This document shows, one piece after another, positions 32,611-40,842 of a stretch of 42,591 nucleotides of DNA. How positions within the stretch are numbered: the stretch's first letter is position 1; each line of letters opens with the position of its first letter. The notes beneath the pieces are model-generated. The model did no database searches, was not told the DNA's origin, and saw nothing but the letters and a program-made list of their open reading frames with translations. This DNA comes from Candidatus Woesearchaeota archaeon (GTDB taxonomy: Archaea; Nanobdellota; Nanobdellia; Woesearchaeales; UBA9642). A program made the translations under genes and the position numbers. The DNA lies in contig DUIB01000020.1 of the NCBI GenBank assembly GCA_013330595.1, positions 1-42,591 of the forward strand. Reading direction: 5' to 3'.

Positions 32611-33417
32611 CTATTTCTTTGCTTTGATCTGTTTAGTCTCATCAATCAATAAAGTCATTTGATCAATTGCTATAGTATTTAATTTCTCAAGTCTTTTTGT
32701 TTTCTCAATTTTCTCCTTTATAAATAATGCGTTTAGATTCTCAAGATTTGATAAACATACTAATTGTGTGACATCTGCGTAATCTCTAATATTTCCTTCT
32801 AATTCAGGGTTTCTTTCTCTCCATTCCTTTGCAGTCTTTCCGAATAATGCAAGATTAAGTATATCTGCTTCCGTAGCATAAATTAGGTTTTCCTCACTTC
32901 TAGTAATTTTTTCTGGTATAAGATGTTTTTGTATTGCATCTGTATGTATTCGATAATTTATTTTTGTTAGTGTTCTCTTAATATCCCAGTCTAATGATTT
33001 TCTTTCATTTTCCTCATCTTTTAGCCTCTGGAATTCTCTAATCAGGTATAGCTTAAATTCAACAGATATCCATGAGGCAAATTCAAAAGCAATATCCTTA
33101 TGGGCGAATGTTCCCCCATATCTTCCTGGTCTGGAAATAATACCTTTGGCACTTGTCTTTTCCATCCATTGTGTAGCTGTAAGCACAAAACTGTTTAATC
33201 CTGCTCTTTTTCTAAACCCGTCGAATTCGACGGGATTAAAATCTTTGTTATTTATCTTCTCCCAAATACCTAAAAATTCTATTGTATTCCTATTCCTCAG
33301 CCAATTTTTTATGATATCATCTGTTCTCTCATCCTTATACCTGGCAATATCTGTCAAGGATATATATTCTTCGTCCTTTATTGAGATGTTACTTCCTAAT
33401 ACACTTATTTTGACCAT
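32611..33417 (-). CDS. KilA-N domain protein (virus-type DNA-binding)
   Basis: This 268-aa protein has an N-terminal KilA-N domain (about 1-125) with ISLTDIARYKDERTDDIIKN, FEGFRKRAGL-like text, WMEKTSAKGIISRPGRYGGT and IAFEFASWISVEFKLYLIREF. A helical C-terminal region of a type common in phage and plasmid KilA-N proteins follows (LNLALFGKTAKEWRERNPEL). It is a DNA-binding protein of viral or mobile origin. It stands 33 nt upstream of the SET gene on the same strand, so they may be cotranscribed. It supports the view that 31-34 kb is an accessory block. Confidence 0.92.
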   Translation of the reverse strand: MVKISVLGSNISIKDEEYISLTDIARYKDERTDDIIKNWLRNRNTIEFLGIWEKINNKDFNPVEFDGFRKRAGLNSFVLTATQWMEKTSAKGIISRPGRYGGTFAHKDIAFEFASWISVEFKLYLIREFQRLKDEENERKSLDWDIKRTLTKINYRIHTDAIQKHLIPEKITRSEENLIYATEADILNLALFGKTAKEWRERNPELEGNIRDYADVTQLVCLSNLENLNALFIKEKIEKTKRLEKLNTIAIDQMTLLIDETKQIKAKK

Positions 33418-33566
33418 AAAATAGGTAAGTGATAATCCTTAATATGCCTTTATCATAGAATTTCGGAAAATATTTGGGAATAGTAGTATGCTTTATATAT
33501 AGTATTTTTTCATTTCCGGAAGGTTTACAGAGATTGATGGATAATTTTAAGTTTTCTAATCAAGAA

Positions 33567-33671
33567 TTATTTCCTTACTTTAATTTGTCCAGTCTCTATT
33601 TCATGCAATAATAATGCGAATTTTTTCATCAATTCTTCTCTTTCCTTTAATAATTTCTCTTCTCTAGACAT
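33567..33671 (-). CDS. Micro-ORF, 34 aa, charged helical
   Basis: MSREEKLLKEREELMKKFAL starts a 34-codon frame that overlaps the preceding micro-ORF in another frame. It is a single amphipathic helix with many Lys and Glu. No family is recognised. It is supported only by its helical, non-random composition and its overlap, so it is tentative. An alternative is that both pieces are one decayed gene. Confidence 0.35.
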   Translation of the reverse strand: MSREEKLLKEREELMKKFALLLHEIETGQIKVRK

Positions 33672-33778
33672 TTTATATCCTTGACCCTTCCTGCCTTAAC
33701 ATCCTCTAGGCTCTCTATCATATCTCTAAGAAACTCATTCTGATCTTCTAATGTTTTTTCTTTTCTGTTCATAGTCAT
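33647..33778 (-). CDS. Micro-ORF, 43 aa, antitoxin-like helix
   Basis: A 43-codon frame, MTMNRKEKTLEDQNEFLRDM, with LEDVKAGRVKDI following, is acidic and helical. It looks like the ends of small antitoxin-like proteins seen in archaea, but I cannot name a family. It overlaps the 34-aa frame by 25 nt. The rest of the 33418-33828 interval is AT-rich, with no other gene that I can support. Confidence 0.4.
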   Translation of the reverse strand: MTMNRKEKTLEDQNEFLRDMIESLEDVKAGRVKDIKCLEKRNY

Positions 33779-33828
33779 CGTAAATTGTTGTTGTTTAAAT
33801 TTTTTTATGGGTTAATATGAGAATTATT

Positions 33829-34437
33829 TTATTTCCATTTTTTATCAGTAAAGAAAACCAATATTCCGGGAGCGATTAATAATATTGAAATTATAATACC
33901 TACTATGCCTAATGTAGTGCTCATTCTGAACACGTGTGCAACAAATATGGTTATTAAGAATAATAATCCAATAATAATTGATAATACTCCAGAAGTTCTG
34001 AATAATAAGGATTTCTTTATAGATATATATTTTCTTATTAGTAATGCAAAAAATATGAATACTATGCCCATAATTGTGAATACTATTAAACCGAGTCCGG
34101 CAATAAAAAGCATCATTATAAATAATATTATCGCAGTTAATGTAGATCCTGATATTCCTAAAATTCCTCCGACTTTAGAAACTACTGGTTCTGGACTAAG
34201 TATTCCTGTTATTGATGGCGGAAGTGTTATGGTAATAATTTGTGATAGCAAAATTCCTATAATTACCCATATAGGGTGATTGTGAAATGCATTGAATGCG
34301 CCTTCTGCACTGAATCCTGCTATTGCTAAAAGCAATAACGTTATTAAAAGACAGATGATTGATAGCCATACTGTAATATAGAAAAATGAACGAGCAATAA
34401 TTTCTTTTGCTAATCCAAGGAATTTCTTCCAGTTCAT
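33829..34437 (-). CDS. Multi-pass membrane protein (202 aa)
   Basis: From ATG 34437 (MNWKKFLGLAKEIIARSFFY) the protein has about six hydrophobic segments: roughly residues 15-40, 55-78, 90-112, 113-132, 143-165 and 172-192. It has a basic N-terminus and a short positive C-terminus (FFTDKKWK). An upstream in-frame ATG at 34509 would add 24 residues, but these coincide with the region where promoter AT stretches are expected, so I prefer the shorter form. No known motif; function unknown. Confidence 0.7.
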   Translation of the reverse strand: MNWKKFLGLAKEIIARSFFYITVWLSIICLLITLLLLAIAGFSAEGAFNAFHNHPIWVIIGILLSQIITITLPPSITGILSPEPVVSKVGGILGISGSTLTAIILFIMMLFIAGLGLIVFTIMGIVFIFFALLIRKYISIKKSLLFRTSGVLSIIIGLLFLITIFVAHVFRMSTTLGIVGIIISILLIAPGILVFFTDKKWK

Positions 34438-34557
34438 AATTAATAGGTAGATAGTATATTTAAAAAGTTTTTTAAGATAATTAAAGTACAAACAAACATT
34501 TATAAACACTCCTTAACTTCTTTCATTATTAAAAGAACTTTTGAGAGCTGGCGCATG

Positions 34558-34614
34558 TCAAGAACAAGCGGTTCTTGATCATGATCAGAATTTTTCGATA
34601 AATGAAAAATTCTG
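34558..34614 (+). repeat. Twin-hairpin element, copy C, in the DEAD-box helicase leader
   Basis: TCAAGAAC-aagcg-GTTCTTGA is followed after seven bases by CAGAATTTTTC-gataaat-GAAAAATTCTG. The second arm has 11 perfect pairs. Both lie in a roughly 200-nt region upstream of the helicase gene, a good candidate for a structured regulatory leader. Confidence 0.6.
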
Positions 34615-34701
34615 ACATTCTTATGTTGCTTGCTCACAATCAATGGGCAAGTTAATTGCATACTAAAATTTGATTGGTTATAAGATTCTTTTGGAGATAA
34701 A

Positions 34702-36003
34702 ATGAAGTTTGAAGAATTAAACTTGAGACCAGAACTGCATAAGGCAGTTCATAAATTAGGCTTTACTGAAGCCACAGAGATACAGGCAAAATGTATTCCG
34801 GTAATATTATCTGGAAAGGACATGGTTGGACAGAGCCAGACAGGTTCGGGAAAGACAGCTGCATTCGGATTGCCTATACTTAATATGATTGAGGCAGGAA
34901 AAGGAGTTCAATCAATTATATTAACACCAACAAGAGAGTTATGCGTTCAAGTGCATGATATTATGCGCCAGATGGCGCAATTCATGAGGATAAGGATGGC
35001 ATCTGTTTATGGCGGTGTAAGCATCAGTCCACAGATTGATGAATTGAGAAGAGCAGAGATTGTTGTCGGAACACCAGGAAGAGTGCTTGATCATTTAGAC
35101 AGAAAAACATTAGATCTTTCTAAAGTTAAGATATTTGTTTTAGATGAAGCAGACAGGATGCTTGAGATGGGATTTATTGATGATATTAAAATAATATTGA
35201 AATATGTTTCAAAGGATAAGCAATCATTATTGTTTTCAGCAACAATGCCAACACCAATAAAAGGCATAGTACAACATAACTTTAAGAATCCTATATTTAT
35301 TACAGGACAGAAACATGTTGATAAATCATTATTGAAGCAGATTTATTATAATTTACAACCGCATGAGAAATTCTCTTTGCTAGTGCATTTATTGAATCAG
35401 AAAAAAGGCATTTCATTGATTTTTTGTGCAACAAGAAACGAGGTTGATGTTGTAAACAATAATCTAAGGAAGCAGGGTGTAAGGACAGTTGCAATACATG
35501 GAGGATTGACGCAAAGCAAGAGATTGCATACTGTTGAGATGATAAAGAAAGAGCATGTAAATGTTTTGGTTGCAACAGATGTTGCTGCACGCGGATTGGA
35601 TATAAGAAATATTGATCATGTCTATAATTATGATCTTCCTAAATCATCTGAAGACTATACTCATAGGATTGGAAGAACTGCAAGAGCAGGTGATGAAGGA
35701 GAAGCAATAACATTATTAACACATGCTGATTATGATAAATTCTCAAAGATATTGAGTGATAGGAATATAAAGATCGAGAAAGGGGTAATGCCTGCTTTTC
35801 CAATGATTAAGTTCGAGAGATTGAGCCGAGATTCTTCCCGTGGTGGATCATTTAGAGGTTCTAGCTATCATAGAGGTCCAAGCGCATATAGAGGTCCTAG
35901 TGAACATAGAAATGTAAGCAAAGGCTTCCATAAACCATTTGACAGATCCAGTACAACAAGCCAGGACAGGAACGAGCGCAGAAGAAGAAGAGAAAGAAGA
36001 TAA
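34702..36003 (+). CDS. DEAD-box ATP-dependent RNA helicase
   Basis: This 433-aa protein has all superfamily-2 motifs in order: a Q motif with TEIQAKCIP, motif I SQTGSGKT (45-52), PTRELC, GG, TPGR, motif II DEAD, motif III SAT, then in domain 2 the motifs ARGLDI and HRIGRTARAG. The C-terminal 60 residues are a low-complexity Arg/Gly/Ser/Tyr tail (RGGSFRGSSYHRG) ending in Arg-rich repeats, likely RNA-binding. It unwinds structured RNA; cold-adaptation helicases of this type often have long regulated leaders, as here. It has GGAG about 7 nt before ATG 34702. Confidence 0.95.
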   Translation: MKFEELNLRPELHKAVHKLGFTEATEIQAKCIPVILSGKDMVGQSQTGSGKTAAFGLPILNMIEAGKGVQSIILTPTRELCVQVHDIMRQMAQFMRIRMASVYGGVSISPQIDELRRAEIVVGTPGRVLDHLDRKTLDLSKVKIFVLDEADRMLEMGFIDDIKIILKYVSKDKQSLLFSATMPTPIKGIVQHNFKNPIFITGQKHVDKSLLKQIYYNLQPHEKFSLLVHLLNQKKGISLIFCATRNEVDVVNNNLRKQGVRTVAIHGGLTQSKRLHTVEMIKKEHVNVLVATDVAARGLDIRNIDHVYNYDLPKSSEDYTHRIGRTARAGDEGEAITLLTHADYDKFSKILSDRNIKIEKGVMPAFPMIKFERLSRDSSRGGSFRGSSYHRGPSAYRGPSEHRNVSKGFHKPFDRSSTTSQDRNERRRRRERR

Positions 36004-36005
36004 AT

Positions 36006-36043
36006 ATTTTTTTAATTTTTAAAAAATAAAAAATAAAAAAAAA
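36006..36043. terminator. A/T-only convergent terminator region
   Basis: T-runs followed by A-runs between the convergent helicase gene and the surface-protein remnant provide oligo-T stops on both strands. There is no GC-rich stem. It is consistent with archaeal termination. Confidence 0.45.
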
Positions 36044-36616
36044 TTATTTAACTGCTAGAGTCTTTGCGTTCACTGGCTTACCTGTTGTTGCTTTAGTCAC
36101 TTCTTGCTTCACCAAGTTGGCAACTCTCTGTTTAGATTCCAATACTGAGCTTACTGCTACTTTCTTGAATGGAACAAGATTTTTTCCTTGAATAGCTATT
36201 GATTTTGCATAACTGTCAAATGTAAATTGTCCCCATCCTGATGTGCTCATCCTGTATTCTTGTGGTCTCAGATAAATACTTAAATACAAATTAGAACTTA
36301 CATTTTTTGATGAGATGTTTAGCGGTGCGAGGTATGTTACTTGTGTTGGACAATTATCTAGAGACGTTCCCTACCAGATATTTTGTTGTGTGCCTGAATA
36401 CGCGTTATAGGATAAATAGCATATCCCTCCATTTGAGTTTTTTGCCTCAAAATATACATAATATTCATTTGTTACAGTATTCTTCAGTATTGATCCTGAA
36501 ATCAGAGTCGGATATGAGTTAGCGTTACTGTTAAATGTGTAAGTATCTTGTTTACAATCTTGTTGTGTATTGTTATTATATATAACACATCCCCAAGCTG
36601 AACACTGTGCTGACAT
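36044..36616 (-). pseudogene. Cys-containing extracellular-like protein, interrupted by one in-frame UAG
   Basis: Two open segments, 36374-36616 and 36044-36370, are in the same frame. They are separated only by TAG at 36373-36371 in QNIW-stop-GTSLDNC. Together they encode about 190 residues with several Cys (CSAWGC, DCKQD, ICYLSY, LDNCP), beta-rich Asn/Thr/Ser segments and a Lys/Thr-rich end, as in secreted archaeal proteins. No signal peptide is found at the apparent ATG 36616; a TGA stands nine codons before it. The gene may therefore lack its 5' part as well. It is best read as a decaying surface-protein gene. Family not recognised. Confidence 0.6.
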
Positions 36617-36678
36617 AGATTGAAAACTTAATGAAATCGTTCATCTCAGCGAACAAAAATAATGATATTCATTAGAAT

Positions 36679-36921
36679 TCAACTAAAAATCTTCTTTATA
36701 TGATCTTCAACTTCTTTTTTTGTCTTCGGAGTTATTTTCTGAGATCCAGAAAGCTTCTCAAGTGCAAGGATTGATTGCTGTAGTTTATGTTTCTGTACTG
36801 CTTCCCTGACTGAATGTCTTATGAATTCCTGAAGATTTGAATATCCTTCTATAATAGATATGGACTCTGCATCTTTCAATATCGAGTCTGAAAAGCGTAT
36901 GCTTACTAGTTTATTGACCAT
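36679..36921 (-). CDS. Ribbon-helix-helix protein, possible antitoxin
   Basis: The 80-aa protein starts MVNKLVSIRFSDSILKDAES, with the beta strand NKLVSIRFSD and helices SILKDAESISIIEGY and NLQEFIRHSVREAVQKH. This is a clear RHH domain. A helical C-terminal tail that could wrap a toxin follows. I use ATG 36921 rather than the far upstream ATG, because the added residues would come from the twin hairpin. It lies after the PIN-domain gene on the same strand with a 94-bp gap; if they form a toxin-antitoxin pair the order is toxin first, which is unusual. Confidence 0.8.
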   Translation of the reverse strand: MVNKLVSIRFSDSILKDAESISIIEGYSNLQEFIRHSVREAVQKHKLQQSILALEKLSGSQKITPKTKKEVEDHIKKIFS

Positions 36922-36965
36922 AACAATAGATTTATTCCTGCTTTTATAAATGTTATCTTTTGATG

Positions 36966-37010
36966 TCAAAAAGCATCGCTTTTTGAAACAGAAAAATCTT
37001 TGATTTTTCT
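36966..37010. repeat. Twin-hairpin element, copy B, between PIN and RHH genes
   Basis: TCAAAAAGC-atc-GCTTTTTGA, three bases, then AGAAAAATC-ttt-GATTTTTCT. Compared with copy A the arms differ (GC for TC, longer A run) but the opposite arms differ to match, so pairing is kept. It could attenuate readthrough from the PIN gene to the RHH gene. Confidence 0.6.
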
Positions 37011-37015
37011 TTGTG

Positions 37016-37381
37016 TCATATCTCATCAGCACTTTTTATAGGTATTTTAGCAATTATAAAATCTTTTTTGTTTCTAGTAACAATCACATCCACATTTGAA
37101 CGTTCTGCAATGCAGATATGAAGTGTATCATTGAAGTGTGTTGGAGGTCTTTTAGCAAGAGATTTGTCTGCCAGTGTTGCGAATATTGTTTCTATTTTAT
37201 GTGATATTAACCTCATAAGACTATCTGAATTAACTTTCTGGAATGATAATTCTTCAAGAACCACATCAGAAATTACTATCGTATGCATACAGGAAATCAC
37301 CCTAATGAAAAAATCATATGCAGCACTATTTCTGTCATTAAGGAAATCCATAAAAACATTTGTGTCAACATATACTCTCAT
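37016..37381 (-). CDS. PIN-domain ribonuclease (VapC-like toxin)
   Basis: This 121-aa protein has the PIN acidic residues in order: D6 in MRVYVDTNVFMDFL, the Glu in VVLEELSFQ, Asp in HFNDTLHICIAE and Asp in VTRNKKDF. These are the metal-binding set of VapC-type RNases. Immediately upstream (37382-37480) the same frame stays open for 33 codons of helical text (EKAEDLLQITEILRKYSQ) without any ATG, GTG or TTG, possibly a remnant of an antitoxin gene. An RHH gene follows downstream and may be the antitoxin. Its native target is unknown. Confidence 0.85.
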   Translation of the reverse strand: MRVYVDTNVFMDFLNDRNSAAYDFFIRVISCMHTIVISDVVLEELSFQKVNSDSLMRLISHKIETIFATLADKSLAKRPPTHFNDTLHICIAERSNVDVIVTRNKKDFIIAKIPIKSADEI

Positions 37382-37516
37382 AAATCGAGTAATGATTGAT
37401 TCTTCATAATATTTTTGGCTGTATTTTCGGAGGATTTCCGTTATTTGCAGTAAATCTTCCGCTTTTTCTTTGAGAAAGACTTATTAATTAGAATTAGGAA
37501 TGTAAATCTGCCATAA

Positions 37517-37560
37517 TGTTATGGTGATTTTATCATAACAAATGAGAGACAGTGTCTCTC
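37517..37560. promoter_or_regulatory. Two hairpins and TATA box upstream of srp54
   Basis: TGTTATG/CATAACA (37517-37540) and GAGAGAC-agt-GTCTCTC (37544-37560) are perfect stems. A TTTATAAATCC at 37581-37590 then lies 25 nt before the srp54 ATG, fitting a leaderless mRNA. The hairpins would therefore be upstream of the promoter and may belong to the minus-strand transcript or a regulator site. Confidence 0.5.
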
Positions 37561-37609
37561 TAATCAAAGAAGAATAAACCTTTATAAATCCTATTTTATT
37601 TCTGGAATC

Positions 37610-38956
37610 ATGGTTTTAGATAAGTTAGGAGAATCATTGAAGAATACTCTTGATAAGATCACAAGGGCATTGTTTGTAGATGAGAAACTAGTCAATGAAT
37701 TAGTTAAGGATATTCAAAAATCATTACTCCAAGCCGATGTCAATGTTAAATTAGTATTTGAACTTACAAAAAACATCAAAGGGCGGGCATTAAAAGAAGA
37801 AGTTCCAAAAAACATCTCAAAGAAAGAGCATCTAGTGAAGATTGTTTATGAAGAGTTAGTCAAATTTTTAGGTGGAGAAGGGGCAAAGATAGAGATTAAG
37901 AAAAAGCCATTCTATGTAATGCTAGTAGGTTTATTTGGATCTGGAAAAACAACTACAACAGGAAAATTAGCAAAATATTATCAAAAAAGAGGATTTAAGG
38001 TTGCTGTCCTAACAACAGATACTTGGAGGCCTGCTGCATTTGATCAATTGAAGCAATTGGCAGAAAAGCTTAATGTTGATTTCTATGGCGACAAAACAGC
38101 AAAAGATCCTGTTGCAATATATAAGACGTTTGATTCCCAATTAAAAAAATATGATATCATATTAATAGATACTGCTGGAAGAGATGCATTAAATGATGAA
38201 TTGATAGAAGAATTAAATCAGATAAATAAAACCGTTAAAGCAGATGAAACATTATTAGTCATAAGTGCTGACATAGGACAGGCTGCTCAGAAACAGGCTG
38301 AAACATTCAATGCAACATGCAATGTAACAGGAGTAATTATAACAAAATTAGACGGAACAGCAAAAGGCGGAGGAGCATTAACAGCATGTTCCGTAACAAA
38401 AGCTCCTGTGAAATTCATTGGCTTAGGAGAAAAGGTTGATGCATTAGAAGAATTCAAGCCAGAAGGATTTGTAGGAAGATTGCTTGGAATGGGAGATCTA
38501 GAATCTCTATTAGAAAAAGTCCATGAAGCAATATCTGAAGAGGATGCAAAGGATTTAGGAAAAAAATTCTTAAAAGGAGAATTCAATCTAATTGACTTGT
38601 ATGAACAGATGCAGGCAATGAAGAAAATGGGACCGTTAACAAAAGTTATGGAATTGATCCCTGGAATGAATGCAGTGAAAATACCTAAAGAATTAATGGA
38701 GAATCAGGAGATTAAGCTTGATAAATGGAAGATTGCAATGCATTCAATGACAAAAGAAGAGCTAGAAGATCCTGAAATCATTGATTCATCAAGAGCAGAG
38801 AGAATATCAAAAGGTGCAGGAGTAACAACAGGAGATGTAAGAGAGCTAGTAAAGCAGTATAAGCAGGCAAGAAAATTAATGAGAATGATGAAAGGCAATG
38901 AGAAGGGCATGGAAAAAGTGATGAAGAACATGCAAGCAGGGCAGCTGAAATTCTAA
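37610..38956 (+). CDS. srp54: Signal recognition particle GTPase SRP54
   Basis: This 448-aa SRP54/Ffh is full length. The N domain (1-90) is helical. The G domain has GLFGSGKTTTTGKLA (G1, 107-121), IDTAGRD (G3), TKLDGTAKGG (G4) and GLGEKVDAL. The Met-rich M domain (about 300-448) contains MQAMKKMGPLTKVMELIPGM and MMKGNEKGMEKVMKNMQAG, which bind 7S RNA and signal sequences. It targets nascent membrane and secreted proteins to the translocon. The MFS transporter gene starts two nt after its stop. The 7S RNA gene is not in this window. Confidence 0.97.
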   Translation: MVLDKLGESLKNTLDKITRALFVDEKLVNELVKDIQKSLLQADVNVKLVFELTKNIKGRALKEEVPKNISKKEHLVKIVYEELVKFLGGEGAKIEIKKKPFYVMLVGLFGSGKTTTTGKLAKYYQKRGFKVAVLTTDTWRPAAFDQLKQLAEKLNVDFYGDKTAKDPVAIYKTFDSQLKKYDIILIDTAGRDALNDELIEELNQINKTVKADETLLVISADIGQAAQKQAETFNATCNVTGVIITKLDGTAKGGGALTACSVTKAPVKFIGLGEKVDALEEFKPEGFVGRLLGMGDLESLLEKVHEAISEEDAKDLGKKFLKGEFNLIDLYEQMQAMKKMGPLTKVMELIPGMNAVKIPKELMENQEIKLDKWKIAMHSMTKEELEDPEIIDSSRAERISKGAGVTTGDVRELVKQYKQARKLMRMMKGNEKGMEKVMKNMQAGQLKF

Positions 38957-38958
38957 AA

Positions 38959-40200
38959 ATGTTCAACAAATATTTTAAAGGTTTGGATAAGAAAAAAGTT
39001 ATTTCTTGGTCTTTATATGATTTTGCAAATTCAGCTTATACTATATTAATACTGAGTTTTGTTTTTCCAATATACTTCAAGGAAGTCATCGCCAATAATG
39101 CTGCTGCAGACTTTTATTGGGGATTAATAGTAAGCGTATCGATTCTAATCGGAGGAATAATTGCTCCTGTTATAGGAGCAGTAGCAGATTATGACAATAG
39201 ACGTAAATCAAAATTCATAATTTTCGTGCTAATAGCAGTTATTGGCACTGCAGCATTATATTTTACTGGGCAAGGAACACTTCTTTTTGCATCTTTGATA
39301 TTTATTCTTGCAAATATTTTTGTCGAATTAGCACAGGCATTATATGACTCCTTTCTTCCAGAAATATCTAAAAACAAAAATGCTGGAAAAGTTTCTGGTC
39401 TAGGATGGGGCTTAGGATATTTAGGCGGCATAGTTGCGATGCTGGCTTTAAGGCCTTTGTATGTCAATGGATATTCCAATGATACATTATATAGATTAGT
39501 GTTTCCGTTAACAGCTTTATTTTTCCTTATTTTTTCAATCCCTATATTTATAAATCTCAAAGATAAGAAACTCAAAAAAACAAAAGTAAATATTTGGAAG
39601 AAAACAGTTCAAGGATTTAAGGATGTGCTAACAACATTGAAACAGATAAGAAGATATAAGAATGTTGGCTTATTTTTGGTTGCATTTTACTTTATGAATG
39701 ATGCGCTAGTTACAGTATTTACATTCCTTCCGATATACGCAAAATCTACGTTATTACTCAGTTTTACTCAGATAATGATTGGGGCGGTTTTAGGGCAAGT
39801 TATTGGTTTTATAGCAACAATAATTTTTGGGTCATTATCAGACAGAGTCGGTTCAAAAAAATTAGTATTAGCAGCGATTGGTGTGTGGATGTTATCTATT
39901 GCAATACTTTATTTTTCATTCTCTGCAACCCTATTTTATATTGTGGCCGTACTTTCAGGATTGGCAATAGGTTCCAGTCAAGCAATTGCCAGATCCTGGC
40001 TTTCAAGAATAATCCCCTATGCTAAAAGATCCCAATTCTTTGGTTTTAATGCATTTGCAAGCAAGATTGCCGCAACTACAGGGCCGCTTCTTTTTGGAGC
40101 AATATCTGTTATTACCGGAAATCAAAGATTAGCGCTTTTATCAATAATTGCGTTATTCTTAATTTCGTTTATATTATTCCTTTTTGTCAAGGAGAGATAA
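38959..40200 (+). CDS. MFS transporter, UMF1/Atg22-like
   Basis: This 413-aa protein has about 12 TM segments. The N-terminal text VISWSLYDFANSAYTILILS is characteristic of the UMF1 (Atg22/BtlA-like) branch of the major facilitator superfamily. The loop ADYDNRRKSKF between TMs 2 and 3 is the typical MFS signature, and SLSDRVGSKK occurs in the second half. Bacterial and archaeal UMF1 transporters are presumed effluxers or amino acid transporters; the substrate is not readable here. Its start is two nt after srp54, so it is probably cotranscribed. Confidence 0.92.
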   Translation: MFNKYFKGLDKKKVISWSLYDFANSAYTILILSFVFPIYFKEVIANNAAADFYWGLIVSVSILIGGIIAPVIGAVADYDNRRKSKFIIFVLIAVIGTAALYFTGQGTLLFASLIFILANIFVELAQALYDSFLPEISKNKNAGKVSGLGWGLGYLGGIVAMLALRPLYVNGYSNDTLYRLVFPLTALFFLIFSIPIFINLKDKKLKKTKVNIWKKTVQGFKDVLTTLKQIRRYKNVGLFLVAFYFMNDALVTVFTFLPIYAKSTLLLSFTQIMIGAVLGQVIGFIATIIFGSLSDRVGSKKLVLAAIGVWMLSIAILYFSFSATLFYIVAVLSGLAIGSSQAIARSWLSRIIPYAKRSQFFGFNAFASKIAATTGPLLFGAISVITGNQRLALLSIIALFLISFILFLFVKER

Positions 40201-40238
40201 TTCAAATAATTTTTAAATAATAGCTTTCTCCGCGTATT

Positions 40239-40835
40239 ATGAAGATCCTGTTTTTTGTTGATACTCATGGAAGCGAGCAGTATCATAGAGAGATCGTTAA
40301 GAAGTCTAAGAATGTTGATCTTGTTGTGTGTGCAGGAGATTTCACAATATTTGAGAGCAATATGCATGTGCTATTAAGAATGTTTGATAGTATAGGAAAA
40401 CCATTTATTCTCATACACAGCAATCATGAGACTTCATCAGGATTAATGGCTGCATGCCAATCATTAAAGAATGTTAAATTCATCTACAATAGTTATTATG
40501 TCAAAGATAAAGTAATATTCTTTTGTTATGGCGGAGGAGGATTCAGCATTACTGATAAAAGTTTTGATGTTATTGCAGAGAATCTCATGAGAACAAAACA
40601 AAAAGATTTTCCTAATCATAAATTGATATTTGTCACTCATCAACCGCCTCATAATACAAATCTTGATAATATTGGAGAGCATGTTGGAAATATTAATTTC
40701 AGAAAATTCATAGAAAGACATCAGCCATTATATGCAATTTCTGGGCATATACATGAAACATTTGACATTGATGATAAGATAGGAAAAACAATATTATTCA
40801 ATCCAGGACCGATAGGAAGAATCATAGAGATATAA
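40239..40835 (+). CDS. Calcineurin-like metallophosphoesterase
   Basis: This 198-aa phosphoesterase is small. Motifs seen: FVDTHGS (DxH), CAGDFT (GD), HSNHET (GNHE-like with Ser for Gly), VTHQPPH and SGHIHE (GHxH). These provide the two-metal centre. The N-terminal MKILFFVDTHG marks the start. Members of this group hydrolyse phosphodiesters or nucleotides; the substrate is unknown. It lies 39 nt after the MFS gene on the same strand. Confidence 0.9.
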   Translation: MKILFFVDTHGSEQYHREIVKKSKNVDLVVCAGDFTIFESNMHVLLRMFDSIGKPFILIHSNHETSSGLMAACQSLKNVKFIYNSYYVKDKVIFFCYGGGGFSITDKSFDVIAENLMRTKQKDFPNHKLIFVTHQPPHNTNLDNIGEHVGNINFRKFIERHQPLYAISGHIHETFDIDDKIGKTILFNPGPIGRIIEI

Positions 40836-40842
40836 ATAAGTA

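Noticed and set aside
36340-36385. BHB intron at the UAG of the surface-like protein (ATCT/AGAT helix)
   Set aside because: The only pairing I found would remove 20 nt and break the reading frame, so it does not repair the gene.
36922-37032. N-terminal extension of the RHH protein to 117 aa
   Set aside because: The extension is translated from the twin hairpin and has unlikely composition; the RHH fold starts at ATG 36921.
38287-38969. Antisense open frames over srp54
   Set aside because: They are shadows of srp54 codon structure with Ser/Leu-rich low-complexity text and no independent support.
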